A stretch of 64,000 nt of DNA from Lumbricus terrestris. Lineage: Eukaryota > Annelida > Clitellata > Crassiclitellata > Lumbricidae. A program made the translations under genes and the position numbers. This document shows positions 46,476-57,500 of the stretch, one piece after another; positions within the stretch are counted from its first letter, which is position 1, and each line of letters opens with the position of its first letter. The stretch is from contig OX457047.1 in NCBI GenBank assembly GCA_949752735.1, forward strand, positions 36,926,332 through 36,990,331, written 5' to 3'. Below the pieces are notes generated by a model that saw only the letters and a program-made list of their open reading frames with translations, had not been told where the DNA came from and made no database searches.

Positions 46476-49107
46476 TTCGAAAATATGTACTAGATCCCTT
46501 TTAATCGCTGTTGATATTTGACAATGTGTAGAACTTTAGTTTTCGATTTGTAAATAATATTTCAAATATTCTGTAGAATTTGTGACCTCACGAGACGGCC
46601 GTCCATGGTTGGTTCATTATATGTGCGCGTTTGTTTGCATATGTGTACGCGCGCATGCGTGTGTGTTGGTGTGCGTACATGTGTGAGATGTACTGTTATG
46701 TTTCAGATAAGTTGTTAATATTTGTGTGCTTATTTTCCCTACAACATGGAGTCCCAAGACGAAATGGATAAGTGTTGCCAAGTCCTACATTGGATCATGT
46801 AGGTCCATTTCACTTCGGTTCAGGTTCCGGAATACGTAAGTTTGGTGTAAATGTCAATCCAGATGTAAGATGATCAATTTTTGTTTGTTTGTTGGCCCAG
46901 CTAGCATTGTAATTGAATTTGTTATTTGAAGTTTTATTTTTCGATCAATATCTGCAGTTAAAATCCTGTTCAGATGCGATATTACGTCCGAGATATTTGT
47001 GCGGTCGTGTTTAACGTGTTTAACATGTTTATGGTTTTTGTCATTTTGATTGCGGCAATGCCATTGTTACTGATGATGTTTGTTAAATGTGCTTTTAAAG
47101 TGTGTTTTATGGACCAATAACAATGTACTTACTTACTTAGATGCTTCTTTCTTTTCTTCTTTACAGGTTGAACATGTCTATTGTTTTGATTGATTTTAAT
47201 CTTTCTTCTAACTGAAGTTTTTGGTCAAGTTTTCCAAAGCATTCGTGTGAGAACTGTCGCAGGTATATTCTCGGAGAATAATTAAATAGCGGTTATTTTG
47301 GATTGAAACACAAGCAATACTCATAATTTCTGTTACATTCCAAGAGGGAAGAGAATAATATTTTGTTTCTACGATTGGGAGCGCGTGAGGTCTAGGTATT
47401 TATTTTCGGCCTGGTTTAGATCCGAGGCCGTTTTCCTCAGCTGTTGTGCAAGTATTCGACCAGCGCATTTTATTTGAGATGGACCAGTTGTTTTTTGGCA
47501 GCAGAAAATCGATTATGGGAACAACACATGTTTTGTCTTTTACCCCACGATGTGAAATAATTTAGTTCAAGTATCAATTAGATGCAGTAAAAACTGAGTG
47601 TTGTGTATGTGATGAGCCACCAACTTCAATTTGCTAAGGTTCCCCTTGTGAAATCCTGCTGAGTAAGTTTTAGGCTGTAGTTGAAAATGTTTCTATGTTG
47701 TTTCTGTTTTGTTGCTGTTTGATAATGCGAATTTAAGATATTTTCGACAGAATCAACAACATTTTCTGAAAGATCTATTTGTTTTTGAGGAAATTAAGCT
47801 AGCCCGATGATGGGATATTTGATTTCAGATTAGCTGGATTTGATGCTTAATTGTTTTAATTTCCAGAAACTTCTTAAATTTTGTGTCATTTTTGGGGATA
47901 ACTTATCTTTTTTATGAAGAATACCTTCATTGCCTTAATTGGTGCCTTACTTTTGCTATAATTATTGATACATGCCTTGGTACACTATCGTGTCTTTAGT
48001 GCCTTAATTGGCACCTTACGTTTCGTTATGATGGGTGAGTGGTGCCTTTATACATTGTCTTTTACTGTATTGTTTGCTAATCTATCAACCATATTGTAGT
48101 GACTGTGGTTCTTCCATTATCATACACGTATTAATGTCTAATATGCTCTTGGAACTTCTGTGACTTCTCCTTAGTATGATTTCTTATCCTATTATTGGTA
48201 CTTATCAGTTTTTTCAATTGGTACAGCTGTAATGTACCATGTTGGCACTGATGATGCTTAATTCGTTGCCTCCTGGATCAGTTTGAAAGTTATTCTGATT
48301 AGTTGTTTGACGACTTCAGCAAGACTTGTTTTTCGCTACATTTGCCTTCCTAAAATTCAGTGTGATATCATCATCGCCTGTATTGCTACAAGTGCCTTTA
48401 CGAACTGTGCCAGAGTATTTCTAACGTTCTTTAGAAGAGTTGACGGATATTCCTTTCTGAATTTCTGTTACTCGTCATTTCCTATCCATCGGATTTCCTC
48501 TGGTGCGATACATATCGAGCTATTTTTACATACGTTCAAAAATGATGCCTTGCATTTGCACCACATTTTTATTAATCAAACTATTACCTATTTTGGTTTC
48601 TTAGATTAGTCGTGCATTTTAATTCTTGTACAGACTTGAAGTGTACGCGTTCCTGTGCCTTACCGTTGACTGTTTGTCGACAATATTATTTCAGTTTGTA
48701 TATAATTATATATCTGAACATGTTGATTTGGGGTGTGTATAGTTGAAAGCATATCAGCCGCCGTGCATTATGGGAACGCACGTGGGTGCAATCGTGTGTA
48801 ATGCGGAGTATATGTGCATGTATTATTTTTAAACATAATTATATATAAACGAAGTTGATTGTTCATTTTGCTGACATTGGAGATCTGAAGAGAGAAAGAC
48901 TGTTCCAAAAGTGTTGAATTAAATCGAAATTATCATTTGTCTTCTGTTGAAGACTGTCTTTCTTGTTGCTGTTGTGCTATGTTTGGATGACATAAATTAA
49001 TTATATATCCATTTATTTTCTGTGCAGAACTAAAATTATTGAACAGGACAATAATTTGTCAATTTAAAAAAAAATCTTCCTATGTCATCAAGTGATGTCC
49101 TATTTGC

Positions 49108-49172
49108 TTTCGACTGCCGCGTTGAGGGCACCTCTCGTAATAGCTTATACTCTGAGATGCACTTTACAAGCC
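49108..49172 (+). mobile_element. Decayed LINE 3' tail copy
   Basis: gactgccgcgttgagggcac, then ctctgagatgcactttacaa, a weak match to the tail family. Confidence 0.45.
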
Positions 49173-49189
49173 ATCTGTAGAGAAGATAA

Positions 49190-49348
49190 GAAGGGACTGA
49201 CTGGATTAAGCACTGACTGCAGTGACTGGATTAAGGACTGGCTGGATTAAGGACTGACTGGATTAAGAACTGTCTGGATTAAGAACTGTCTGGATTAAGG
49301 ACTGACTGGATTAAGGACTGTCTGGATTAAGGACTGACTGGATAAAGT
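49190..49348 (+). repeat. 16-bp tandem array (ctggattaaggactga)
   Basis: About nine units with single-base changes (ggactga/gaactgt/ggactgg). Confidence 0.92.
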
Positions 49349-50127
49349 GGATTCCATTAAAGACTCGAGCGCTGACAATGATGACTCACTGATGAGTGAT
49401 CAAGCATTGGTCTATCGCAAGCCATGGCGATTATAAGAACTGAGTCGATTAGTCGCAGGTGGATGGTCTGATTCGCCTGTGAACTTGGTCAGCTTGGAAG
49501 TAGAACAGCCACCAAATTCATAAAGTATCAGTGTTTTCGTTTCTGGAGCGCAAAAGCCTGCAGGAAGTTCTGGGACGGCCTCTGGTCTAATCTGAGTCTA
49601 GCATGGTGAGAATAGTCGGGGAAGTCAACCCCCAGTTTTTCTTAGGATCTGTAGTAAAGTTTTCATTTCTCACCCCAAAGCCACATAAATCAACGTCTCA
49701 CCCCACACACACTTTTCGACAATTCACGTACCGGGGTCTAGTATGTTAGCCTATCGATATGAGCATCGTCTTTTTTTATCACAGCTCCTTGATGGACCTC
49801 GGTCCTCAGTTATCGGTTAGGACAATTATTATTGTGCTGAATGGCAGTTCATCAAAATATATTCCAGAATAATATGAAGTATAGCCTACGCTTTCTAAAA
49901 CTGTCCAACAGTGAACCTAATCGAACTGGTGAACAACGTTTCGAGTCTTAGATTGGAATAATGTACGTAGGCCTATAGTTGTTGACCGGAGTCAATTGAT
50001 CAGAAATTGCGTCTAGGCCTATGATGCACCGCAGGGCTTTTAATTAACGTGCAGTTGCATGCGCAATGTGCAGTTGTAGGCTAAATGAATTCGTGCAGTT
50101 GTAGAAGCAATCTTGCGCAGTGAAAAT

Positions 50128-50473
50128 CAGGGGCGGATCCAGAGGGGGGCCAATCCGGCCATGCCCCCCCCCCCCCATTTAAAAATTGCATGGACGTGGC
50201 CCCCCATTTGGTTTCAACTTTCAACAAGCCATTAAATAAATCCAGTGGGAGAGAAAAACAGGACATCAGGCCCCCTATTAAAAAATCGCACGGGGCGTGA
50301 CCCCCCCGTCGATTTAGCGGCGGATGAAATGGTATCTTTTTCCCGGAAAGTTGGTCGACGACTAAAAAAAAAGTCGTCAGTTTTTTCGACGGCACAACGA
50401 AATTTTTCCCCTGTCCCACCAACAAGACCCTAAATTTTGGCCCCCCCTTCGAAAATTTCTGTATCCGCCCTTG
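50128..50473. mobile_element. hAT-type MITE, CAGGGGCGGATCCAG family, 346 bp
   Basis: Left end CAGGGGCGGATCCAG; right end is the inverse of CAAGGGCGGATACAG. It is flanked by a perfect 8-bp duplication gtgaaaat (50120-50127 and 50474-50481). Related copies are at 23871-24167 and from 62692. Confidence 0.9.
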
Positions 50474-51140
50474 GTGAAAATCACTAGAAAAGCTAACTGC
50501 AGTCGATTTACTACGGAAGAGCGGAATGCTTTTCATTCTCATTTCTTTTTTCACATTCCCTCCTTCCTTAATTCTTCTATCCTTTAATTCCTGCGTTGTT
50601 CATCAATATACGTTACCACAACGTTCATTGAACTTCATTCTATAGCCTACATAGATCTATGCTTCTTTCAACCTATCTTTATTCTGCCCCTATACTAGTC
50701 TATATCTTACTTATCACCTTACGTAGACCTACAAGTAGGCTGCCTTCATTTTCCTCTAACCCGTTCATGCTTCTTTCATTCCCTATTTCTTCTCACTTTT
50801 CCTGCCTCCCTCCCTTCGTCCGTCCGTACTTCCTTCCTGCATTCCTTCCTTCCTGCATTCCTTCCTTCCTGCATTCCTTCCCTAAATTTTTCTTCACATT
50901 CTTCCTCCGTTAATTTCTTTGTCATTTGCTTGCTCACTTATTTCTTGTGATAATTATTTGATATTTTTACTTTGCCAGTTAGTTTATTTCTTTCCCTTCT
51001 CGTCTTCCAATCCATTGGTCAGCATCGATTGGTCAGCTGGTCAGTCAGTCCTCTGTCCATCGTCTGATGGTCAGTCGGTCGGTCGGTTGAAAGGCGTTCT
51101 AATCGATAAGCATTTAATCACCGCTTCGTCGATTGGTATA

Positions 51141-51145
<5 letters not shown>

Positions 51146-51226
<81 letters not shown>

Positions 51227-51285
51227 AGACAGACTGACAGACAGAGAGCAAGAGACAGAGTAAGAGACAGAGAGAGCGAGAGAGA
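51146..51285 (+). repeat. (agac)n/(ag)n microsatellite
   Basis: Pure agac tetranucleotides, then ag dinucleotides. Confidence 0.96.
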
Positions 51286-51639
51286 GAGGGGAGGCCACAG
51301 TTTCTTGTGGTCATTATCATTCTTCGCATCTGCAATCCCTTCGCTTTCTCATTCTCCTCACTCCTCTCCCTTTCCCCATTCACTTTCCTTCCTCTTTCTA
51401 CTTCTTCGTGTCCGAAACCACTCTCTGTGTGTGGGTGGGGTACCATGCAGAAGAAATCGACTGATGTAGAGTGGGGCTGCGGAGACGGCGGGAGGGTTCT
51501 GTATCGCCATTTTTAATCTCCGTAACTCCCATCGCTGGATACTCCGCCATTGTATAAGCGCTGCTATAGCATATACATGTAGCATAGGCCGCGCTTCCTC
51601 CTTCTCCGCCCTCCATTCAAGTCTTTCGATGGCTTTGTT

Positions 51640-51820
51640 GCGCTCAACGTGCATGCGTGCGTGCGTGCGTGTGTGTGTCGGTTGCCTACAGCACTCACTG
51701 TCGTCATCATCCGCTGCTGCACCCCATCTCTCCTTCAACCGCCGCAGCAGCCAAGGAGGCTGACGGGCCTTCCCTCCTCATCCTCATCTGCCGGCGCCAG
51801 TCCCATCATTGATCCAGGTA
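51640..51820 (+). other. Possible first exon of an unidentified + strand gene
   Basis: A GC-rich stretch with an ATG at 51649 stays open and meets a good donor (gatccag|gtaaga, GT at 51819). The encoded protein is Ser/Pro-rich and matches nothing I know. No second exon could be found, and the retrotransposon begins 1.3 kb further on. This may be chance. Confidence 0.2.
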
Positions 51821-51860
51821 AGACGCGGATGGGCGACATTCATCCATCTCTACCTTGGCA

Positions 51861-51913
51861 CCAGCAGCAGCAGCAGCAGCAGCAGCACCAGCAGCAGCAA
51901 CAGCAGCAGCAGC
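51861..51913 (+). repeat. (cag)n trinucleotide tract
   Basis: Seventeen or so cag/caa triplets. All three frames are open (Gln, Ser or Ala runs), so coding cannot be judged. Confidence 0.95.
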
Positions 51914-52123
51914 TGGCTCTCTGCTCAGTCGCGGCTGCTGGGGACCGATGAAGGTCAAACGACTGGAGCGCATCGGGTCGAGGTGGATCGGTGGTGAGGC
52001 AAGTCTCTCAAGCGGTATACGCCGGTTCTCGGTTCGAGACCTTCTTTAGGAAGCGCTTCATTTGATTGATATGCCATGTTATCGCTGAATTGTCAGGTTT
52101 AGCATTCATACAGTCAGTTAATT

Positions 52124-52334
52124 ATAATCAGTTAGTCAGTCAGTCAGACAGTCAGTCAGTCAGTCAGTCAGTCAGTCAGTCAGTCAGTCAGTCAGTCAGT
52201 CAGTCAGTCAGTCAGTCAGTCAGTCAGTCAGTCAGTCAGTCAGACAGTCAGTCAGTCAGTCAGTCAGTCAGTCAGTCAGTCAGTCAGTTAGTCAGTCAGT
52301 CAGCCAGCCAGTCAGTCAGTCAGTCAGTCAGTCA
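52124..52334 (+). repeat. (cagt)n microsatellite, about 50 units
   Basis: Long, nearly pure cagt tetranucleotide tract with few substitutions. The open frame across it encodes only a Ser/Gln/Val repeat. Confidence 0.97.
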
Positions 52335-53176
52335 CTGAATTGTGGTCTGCGTTTTCTCGTTTCGCATCTTCATTAGCGGTTTGTTTCAACACGTCCACTT
52401 GACCCGTGTGTCTTCGACCCGTGTGTCTACGTCAAACTGGCGCTACATCATTACCTGGATTACGTCACGGATACAGAGGCACGACGTCCTTAGGATCGAC
52501 GCACTGGACCGGATCCGTTCCGGTTGACATAATATTCCAGCGGATGCCGTGACATACTTTCCGATGATTCGATTGGATTAGCACTGGTCACGTGACAGTC
52601 TACATCGACTGCAGCAGGTTGGCTGTTGCGCCAAAGTCTGCCCGGTCTCGGCATTCAACTCACTCGTGCGTGGCGTCGCACATGAATGAACGGATACGCA
52701 TGGGAGATGACCAGCAGCTAGCGTCTGCAGCGACGATGAGGACGCTGACTTTTTCTGATTCTCTGTGCCGCCTTTGTTTTCTCGACCCCGTCTGACAAGT
52801 CCGCTCGGTTGTGGCTGCAGTGTCGCAATGACGTATCGCCCACACGGTAAGTGGCAGCACACGCAGTCAGCATGTGGTCGGCAGTCTATTGGTAAACTGA
52901 ACGATTTACTAAATTGCGCTCAGGGATCGAATCCTGTAAGAAATGGTGAATACGATTCAAACATTACAACCCGCGAGTAATATATACATATATAAAATAA
53001 TTATTACATATAAATTATAATTAATAAGTAATATATACACAAATAATGTAATTATTATATATATAAATTATAATTATGTATAAGTGAAGTGGTAAATAAA
53101 TGCATTTTCTATATATGTATATATATATACATGCAGTAGGCCTATATATATATAAACATAATTATATGTATGTGTG

Positions 53177-53734
53177 TGTGATCTTCCACAATCACCCACG
53201 ATTGTCCAGTCTCTTCTTTAGTTCTGCAGCGCAGCCTAGGCCTAACCTATTCACTGTACTGCGGTAGCTATGGCTAGGTTATAAGTGTCTAAAGTTCTTA
53301 AACTTGTTCTCTTACAACAAAGATCAGTTTCTTGTATTTTCTTCTTCGATTTCCAATATTCACAAACAACACAACAATGCATCAACGACGATAAACAATT
53401 CAATTGCCCGACAGAAACGCCATCTTATTATATTATTACTCTAACGTCTTCTACACACGACTAGCACTCCTTGAGTCTCCTTCTACAACTTATCTCACTC
53501 TCAGCGTACACTCTCTCTTTGGTCGCACTGTCCTTCTCTCTGCCTCTCTCTGTCCTTCTCGCTGTCTGTCTGTCTGTCTCTCTCTCTCCGGCGACGACGC
53601 GCCGCGGCACTTTCCCGCCACTCAGTCAGCTGGCCTGTCTGTCTGTACACTCAACAATTAGCTGACCTTGAGCTTGCCTATCCGTACGCTCAACAATTAG
53701 CTGATCACTATACGTTATACAAAATTAGCTCACA
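53177..53734 (-). repeat. 3' LTR, 558 bp
   Basis: Longer than the 5' LTR by 10 bp: gagtctcctt is inserted next to a related ctcctt near 53470. One t/c difference is visible at ctctctttgg versus ctctcttcgg. The near identity implies a young insertion. Confidence 0.97.
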
Positions 53735-53760
53735 TTACCTCTTTCCTTTCTTTTAAAGAG
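53735..53760 (-). other. Polypurine tract
   Basis: Immediately before the 3' LTR the - strand reads AAAAGAAAGGAAAGAGG followed by TAA, the expected plus-strand primer site. Confidence 0.85.
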
Positions 53761-53791
53761 AGCTAATTATCTATAAAAATTAGCGAACGTA

Positions 53792-54539
53792 GGGTAAGGT
53801 AGCCCATTATGGGCACCCTCCTAATATGGGCATCTCGAAGAAAAGTATTATATAAAACTTGTTCGTGGCGCCATCTCTGAGATGTCTCGAATTCCAGCAG
53901 AACGGCAGCGCAATATTCGATGTACTTAAAACTTTAATCTGCGCAGTGACTGTGTGATTTTTGACAAAAATAATTATATATGACTGTACATTTTGGCTAA
54001 GGCGTTAGCAATTTTCACAACTCTTGTTTCCTGCATTGTATTACGTGTATCCGATGGATTTTTTGAAAGTAAATATTTCTGTTTTGAGAAACGTTTTGTG
54101 ATCAGGTTGGTGTGCGTTGACAGGTGATTCCTGTAATGCATTATTTGTATGGCCGACTTTGAAGCGTGTCATAGATGAGAGCCTAATATGGGCAGACTTG
54201 TCCTGCCCGAATATGGGCACCTAATATGTATGGCCTGAACATGGGCCCGAATATGGGCATGCCCATATTCAGTCTATTGTGCCTGTGACTACATTGTGCG
54301 TGAACTTAATAAGATGGGTGCCCATCATTAGGACACCAGTGCCTAATATGGGCACTTCAGAGCTCTTTGTAGTTTAAATATTTTGAAGGTAAATCTCAAC
54401 ATTTTAATGTCATTTCAATGAGTTTCTAGTTGCTAAAGTGTTGAAGATTAGTTTGACAAACATTAGTTTGCTTGAACTTCATTGGTCTATGAACTGCAAG
54501 CAAAAGTCCTTAAGGTGCCCATAATAGGGTACCTTACCC
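53792..54539. mobile_element. 748-bp TA-flanked MITE nested in the retrotransposon
   Basis: Ends GGGTAAGGTAGCCCATTATG and, on the other strand, GGGTAAGGTACCCTATTATG, with two mismatches over 26 bp. TA lies on both sides (53790-53791 and 54540-54541), which fits the Tc1/mariner superfamily. The interior has about nine copies of aatatgggca in both orientations and no coding capacity. Without it, the gag-pol stop would lie about 85 bp from the polypurine tract. Confidence 0.92.
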
Positions 54540-54597
54540 TACCTTAACTAAACAATGCAAACAGTCCAATATATATAACATCATAAAATATCTTACG

Positions 54598-57500
54598 CTA
54601 TAATCTAGATAAACAATCAGCTACTACATTCAATTTACCTTTCTTATAGTTCAACAGAATGTCAAAATTTTGTAATGATAATGACCATCTGACTAACTTA
54701 GCAGATTTCGACATTGATTCAGTCAAGTAAACTAAAGGATTATGGTCTGTAAACACATTAATCTTAGAACCAATAAGAATTTCTTTCAACTTATTTAAAG
54801 CCCATATGATTGCATAGGCTTCCTTCTCAATCGTCGCCCATCTCCTCTGGGTATCTGTCAGCTTCTGACTTATAAAGGAAACGGGACGTTCTATCCCTTC
54901 ATTGTCCACCTGTGATAGGACAGCTCCCACAGCAAAATCACTGCTATCACAGTACAAATTAAAAGGTTTACCAACCTCAAACATATATAAAACCACATTT
55001 GACAAGACAATCTGTTTAAGTGAATCAAAGGATTTCTGATGTGCATCAGTCCAAACAATGTTCTCAGGTACTTTCTTGCTGGTTAAGTCTGTCAATGGTT
55101 TAGCAATTTCAGCAAAATTACAAATAAACTGTCTGTAAAACCCAAAAAATCCTAAAACTTGTTTCACTTCCTTCCTGGTTTCAGGTTTCTTCAAATTAAT
55201 CAAACTGTCAATCCTATCTGGATTCATCATCTTCTTCCCTGATCCTATAAGGTGACCGATGAACTTCACCTCACTCTTACCAAACACACATTTCTTCAAG
55301 TTCAACGTCACATTATGCAGTCTTATTTGTTTCAAAAATAATTCCAAATGCCTTAAATGAATGTCCCAATCATTAGAATGCACTGCAATGTCATCAACAT
55401 AAGGTTCAGTGAAATCATGTATCGGTTGCAAAATCATATTTATCGCTTTTACAAAAGTCCGTCCAGAGTTAATCATTCCAAAAGGAACACGCGTAAATTC
55501 GTACAGTCCATTATGTGTAACAAACGCAGTCTTCCATTGATCACTCTTTTTCACAGGACAAGTCCAATAGGCACTGCGACAGTCCATAACAGAAATAAAC
55601 TTGGATTTTCCGACTTTGCTCAAAACATCATTGACGATTGGCATAGGATATCTGCAGTTCTCAGTAAAAGAGTTAATGTATCTGTAGTCACAAGCCAATC
55701 TCAATGATCCATCCTTCTTTTTGACAATGACAAGTGGACTTGCCATTCGGCTTGACGATGGTTGAATGATGTTTTCTTTCAGCATCTCTTGTATTTGTCT
55801 TTCCACTTCTGCCCGGTATATTAGTGGTATTCGATATGCCATGAATTCTTTTTCTCGAAAGTCTGGTTTCAACACCACTTCATGTTCTACTAATGTACAT
55901 AGTCCCGGTTTGTCCGAAAATCTGTCTGCATAACGATTCAGTACATCAAGTAATTGTTTCTGCTGTTCGCTCGTAAGATGTCCAATTTGTTCATAATCTA
56001 ATTGGAGTGATTTCTGTTTTGTCTCTGAATAGTCTTCCTTCAGCGGTATTTCTACCACTGATCCAAATTCGTCATCCTCTTCCACGATCAGACCACAAGA
56101 CAATGTTCTCGTAATGAACTTCCTCATCTTGTTGGCATGAATAATCCGTCGACCGTTTTCATTCATGTCCACGAGATACGAATATTTGGATCTTCTTTGC
56201 AAGACAGTGCATGGACCATGCCATCGTGAGATTAATTTATTGGTTGACGTTGGATACAGCACGATGACGTTTTCTCCTGGTTCGAATTCTTTATCTTTTG
56301 CTCTTTTGTTATATTGACTGGCGTATTGTTTTTGCTTTTCTTCAGCACAGCTCTCGGCGAATGTCAAGGCCTTTTCCATGTCTGCTCTTAAATTCTTCAA
56401 GTACTTTGCCGGTTGCACTCCAATGTTCGGTGGTAAATTTATCTCTTTGGTCCAGCTTTCTTTAAGAATGGTTAGTGGCCCTCTCGGCAACTTTCCATAG
56501 ACCAGCAGATACGGTGCCACTCCTGTAGTTGCATTAGGCACTTCTCTCAATGCCCAGACTGTAAATGGTATGATTTTATGCCCCTGTCTCGGATTTTCCA
56601 CAATGACATGATGGACCATCTTCTTGAACGTTTGATTCCATCTCTCCACTAATCCGGCCGCTTCTGGATGTCCTGGCGAATCGAATCGAGGACAACACCC
56701 CATCAATTTCAGAAATTCTCTCGTTAGACTGGCTGTAAAATTCGTTCCTCTATCACTCGTTATCACTGACGGAACTCCCACATCCATGAACAACTTCATC
56801 AGAGCTTCGCATACAGCCTTAGCAGTCAATGACTTCATCAAAAAGATTGTCGGCCATCTTGTACATGAGTCTACGATGCACAAGCAATACTTATGCCCTG
56901 CTGCTGACGTCGGTTCGATTGGTCCTACGACGTCCATTGTCATTCTTCTGAACGGCACATCCTCCCTTGGTATTGGCGTAATCGGTACTCGATCCATCAC
57001 CAAACTTCGTGCTTTCAACTGACACTTCTCACAAGACTTGCAGAATTTCACCACATCTCTACGCATCCTTGGCCACACAAAGGACAATTTGATACTTTCT
57101 CTTGTCTTCTCTTCTCCCAAGTGTCCGCCAAATACTGACTCGTGCGCCAATTCCATCACCTGAATTCTTCTTTCCTTCGGCAACACCAACTGATACACCA
57201 ACTGGTCCAACATTTGATGTTTCTTATACATCAACCCATTCACCACACTAAACTCAGATCCTTTGTCTTCAGCTATCTTCCACCACGACTTCAGTGACTC
57301 GTCATTTCTCTGCTGCTCTTCAAATTTCTTTGCGTCTGCCAATTGTCTTTCATCACTCGTATTCTCGGCAAACAAATCTCTCATACTCGTGTCCATTTCA
57401 TTATCACTTCCAGAATCATCATAATCATCACGTTCACATGCAACCATCTCTTCTTCAATTTCATTGCTCCCGGATGTTACTCCTTCTTCTTCTTCTTGAA

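Larger units (their letters stand above)
44932..53176 (+). other. Notch 3' UTR and downstream intergenic DNA
   Basis: The stop codon is at 44931. I cannot place the polyadenylation site; no AATAAA is obvious in the first 2 kb and attaaa occurs near 48915. Contents: a tandem array at 46015-46475, a 16-bp array at 49190-49348 next to a LINE tail, a MITE at 50128-50473, (agac)n/(ag)n at 51146-51285, (cag)n at 51861-51913, (cagt)n at 52124-52334 and AT-rich DNA at 52980-53170. No conserved protein is seen. Confidence 0.7.

Noticed and set aside
48283..48609. 108-codon + strand ORF downstream of Notch
   Set aside because: AT-rich, no recognisable domain, no codon bias and no splice context; probably chance.
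52066..52338. Ser/Gln/Val repeat ORF
   Set aside because: It is a translation of the (cagt)n microsatellite.
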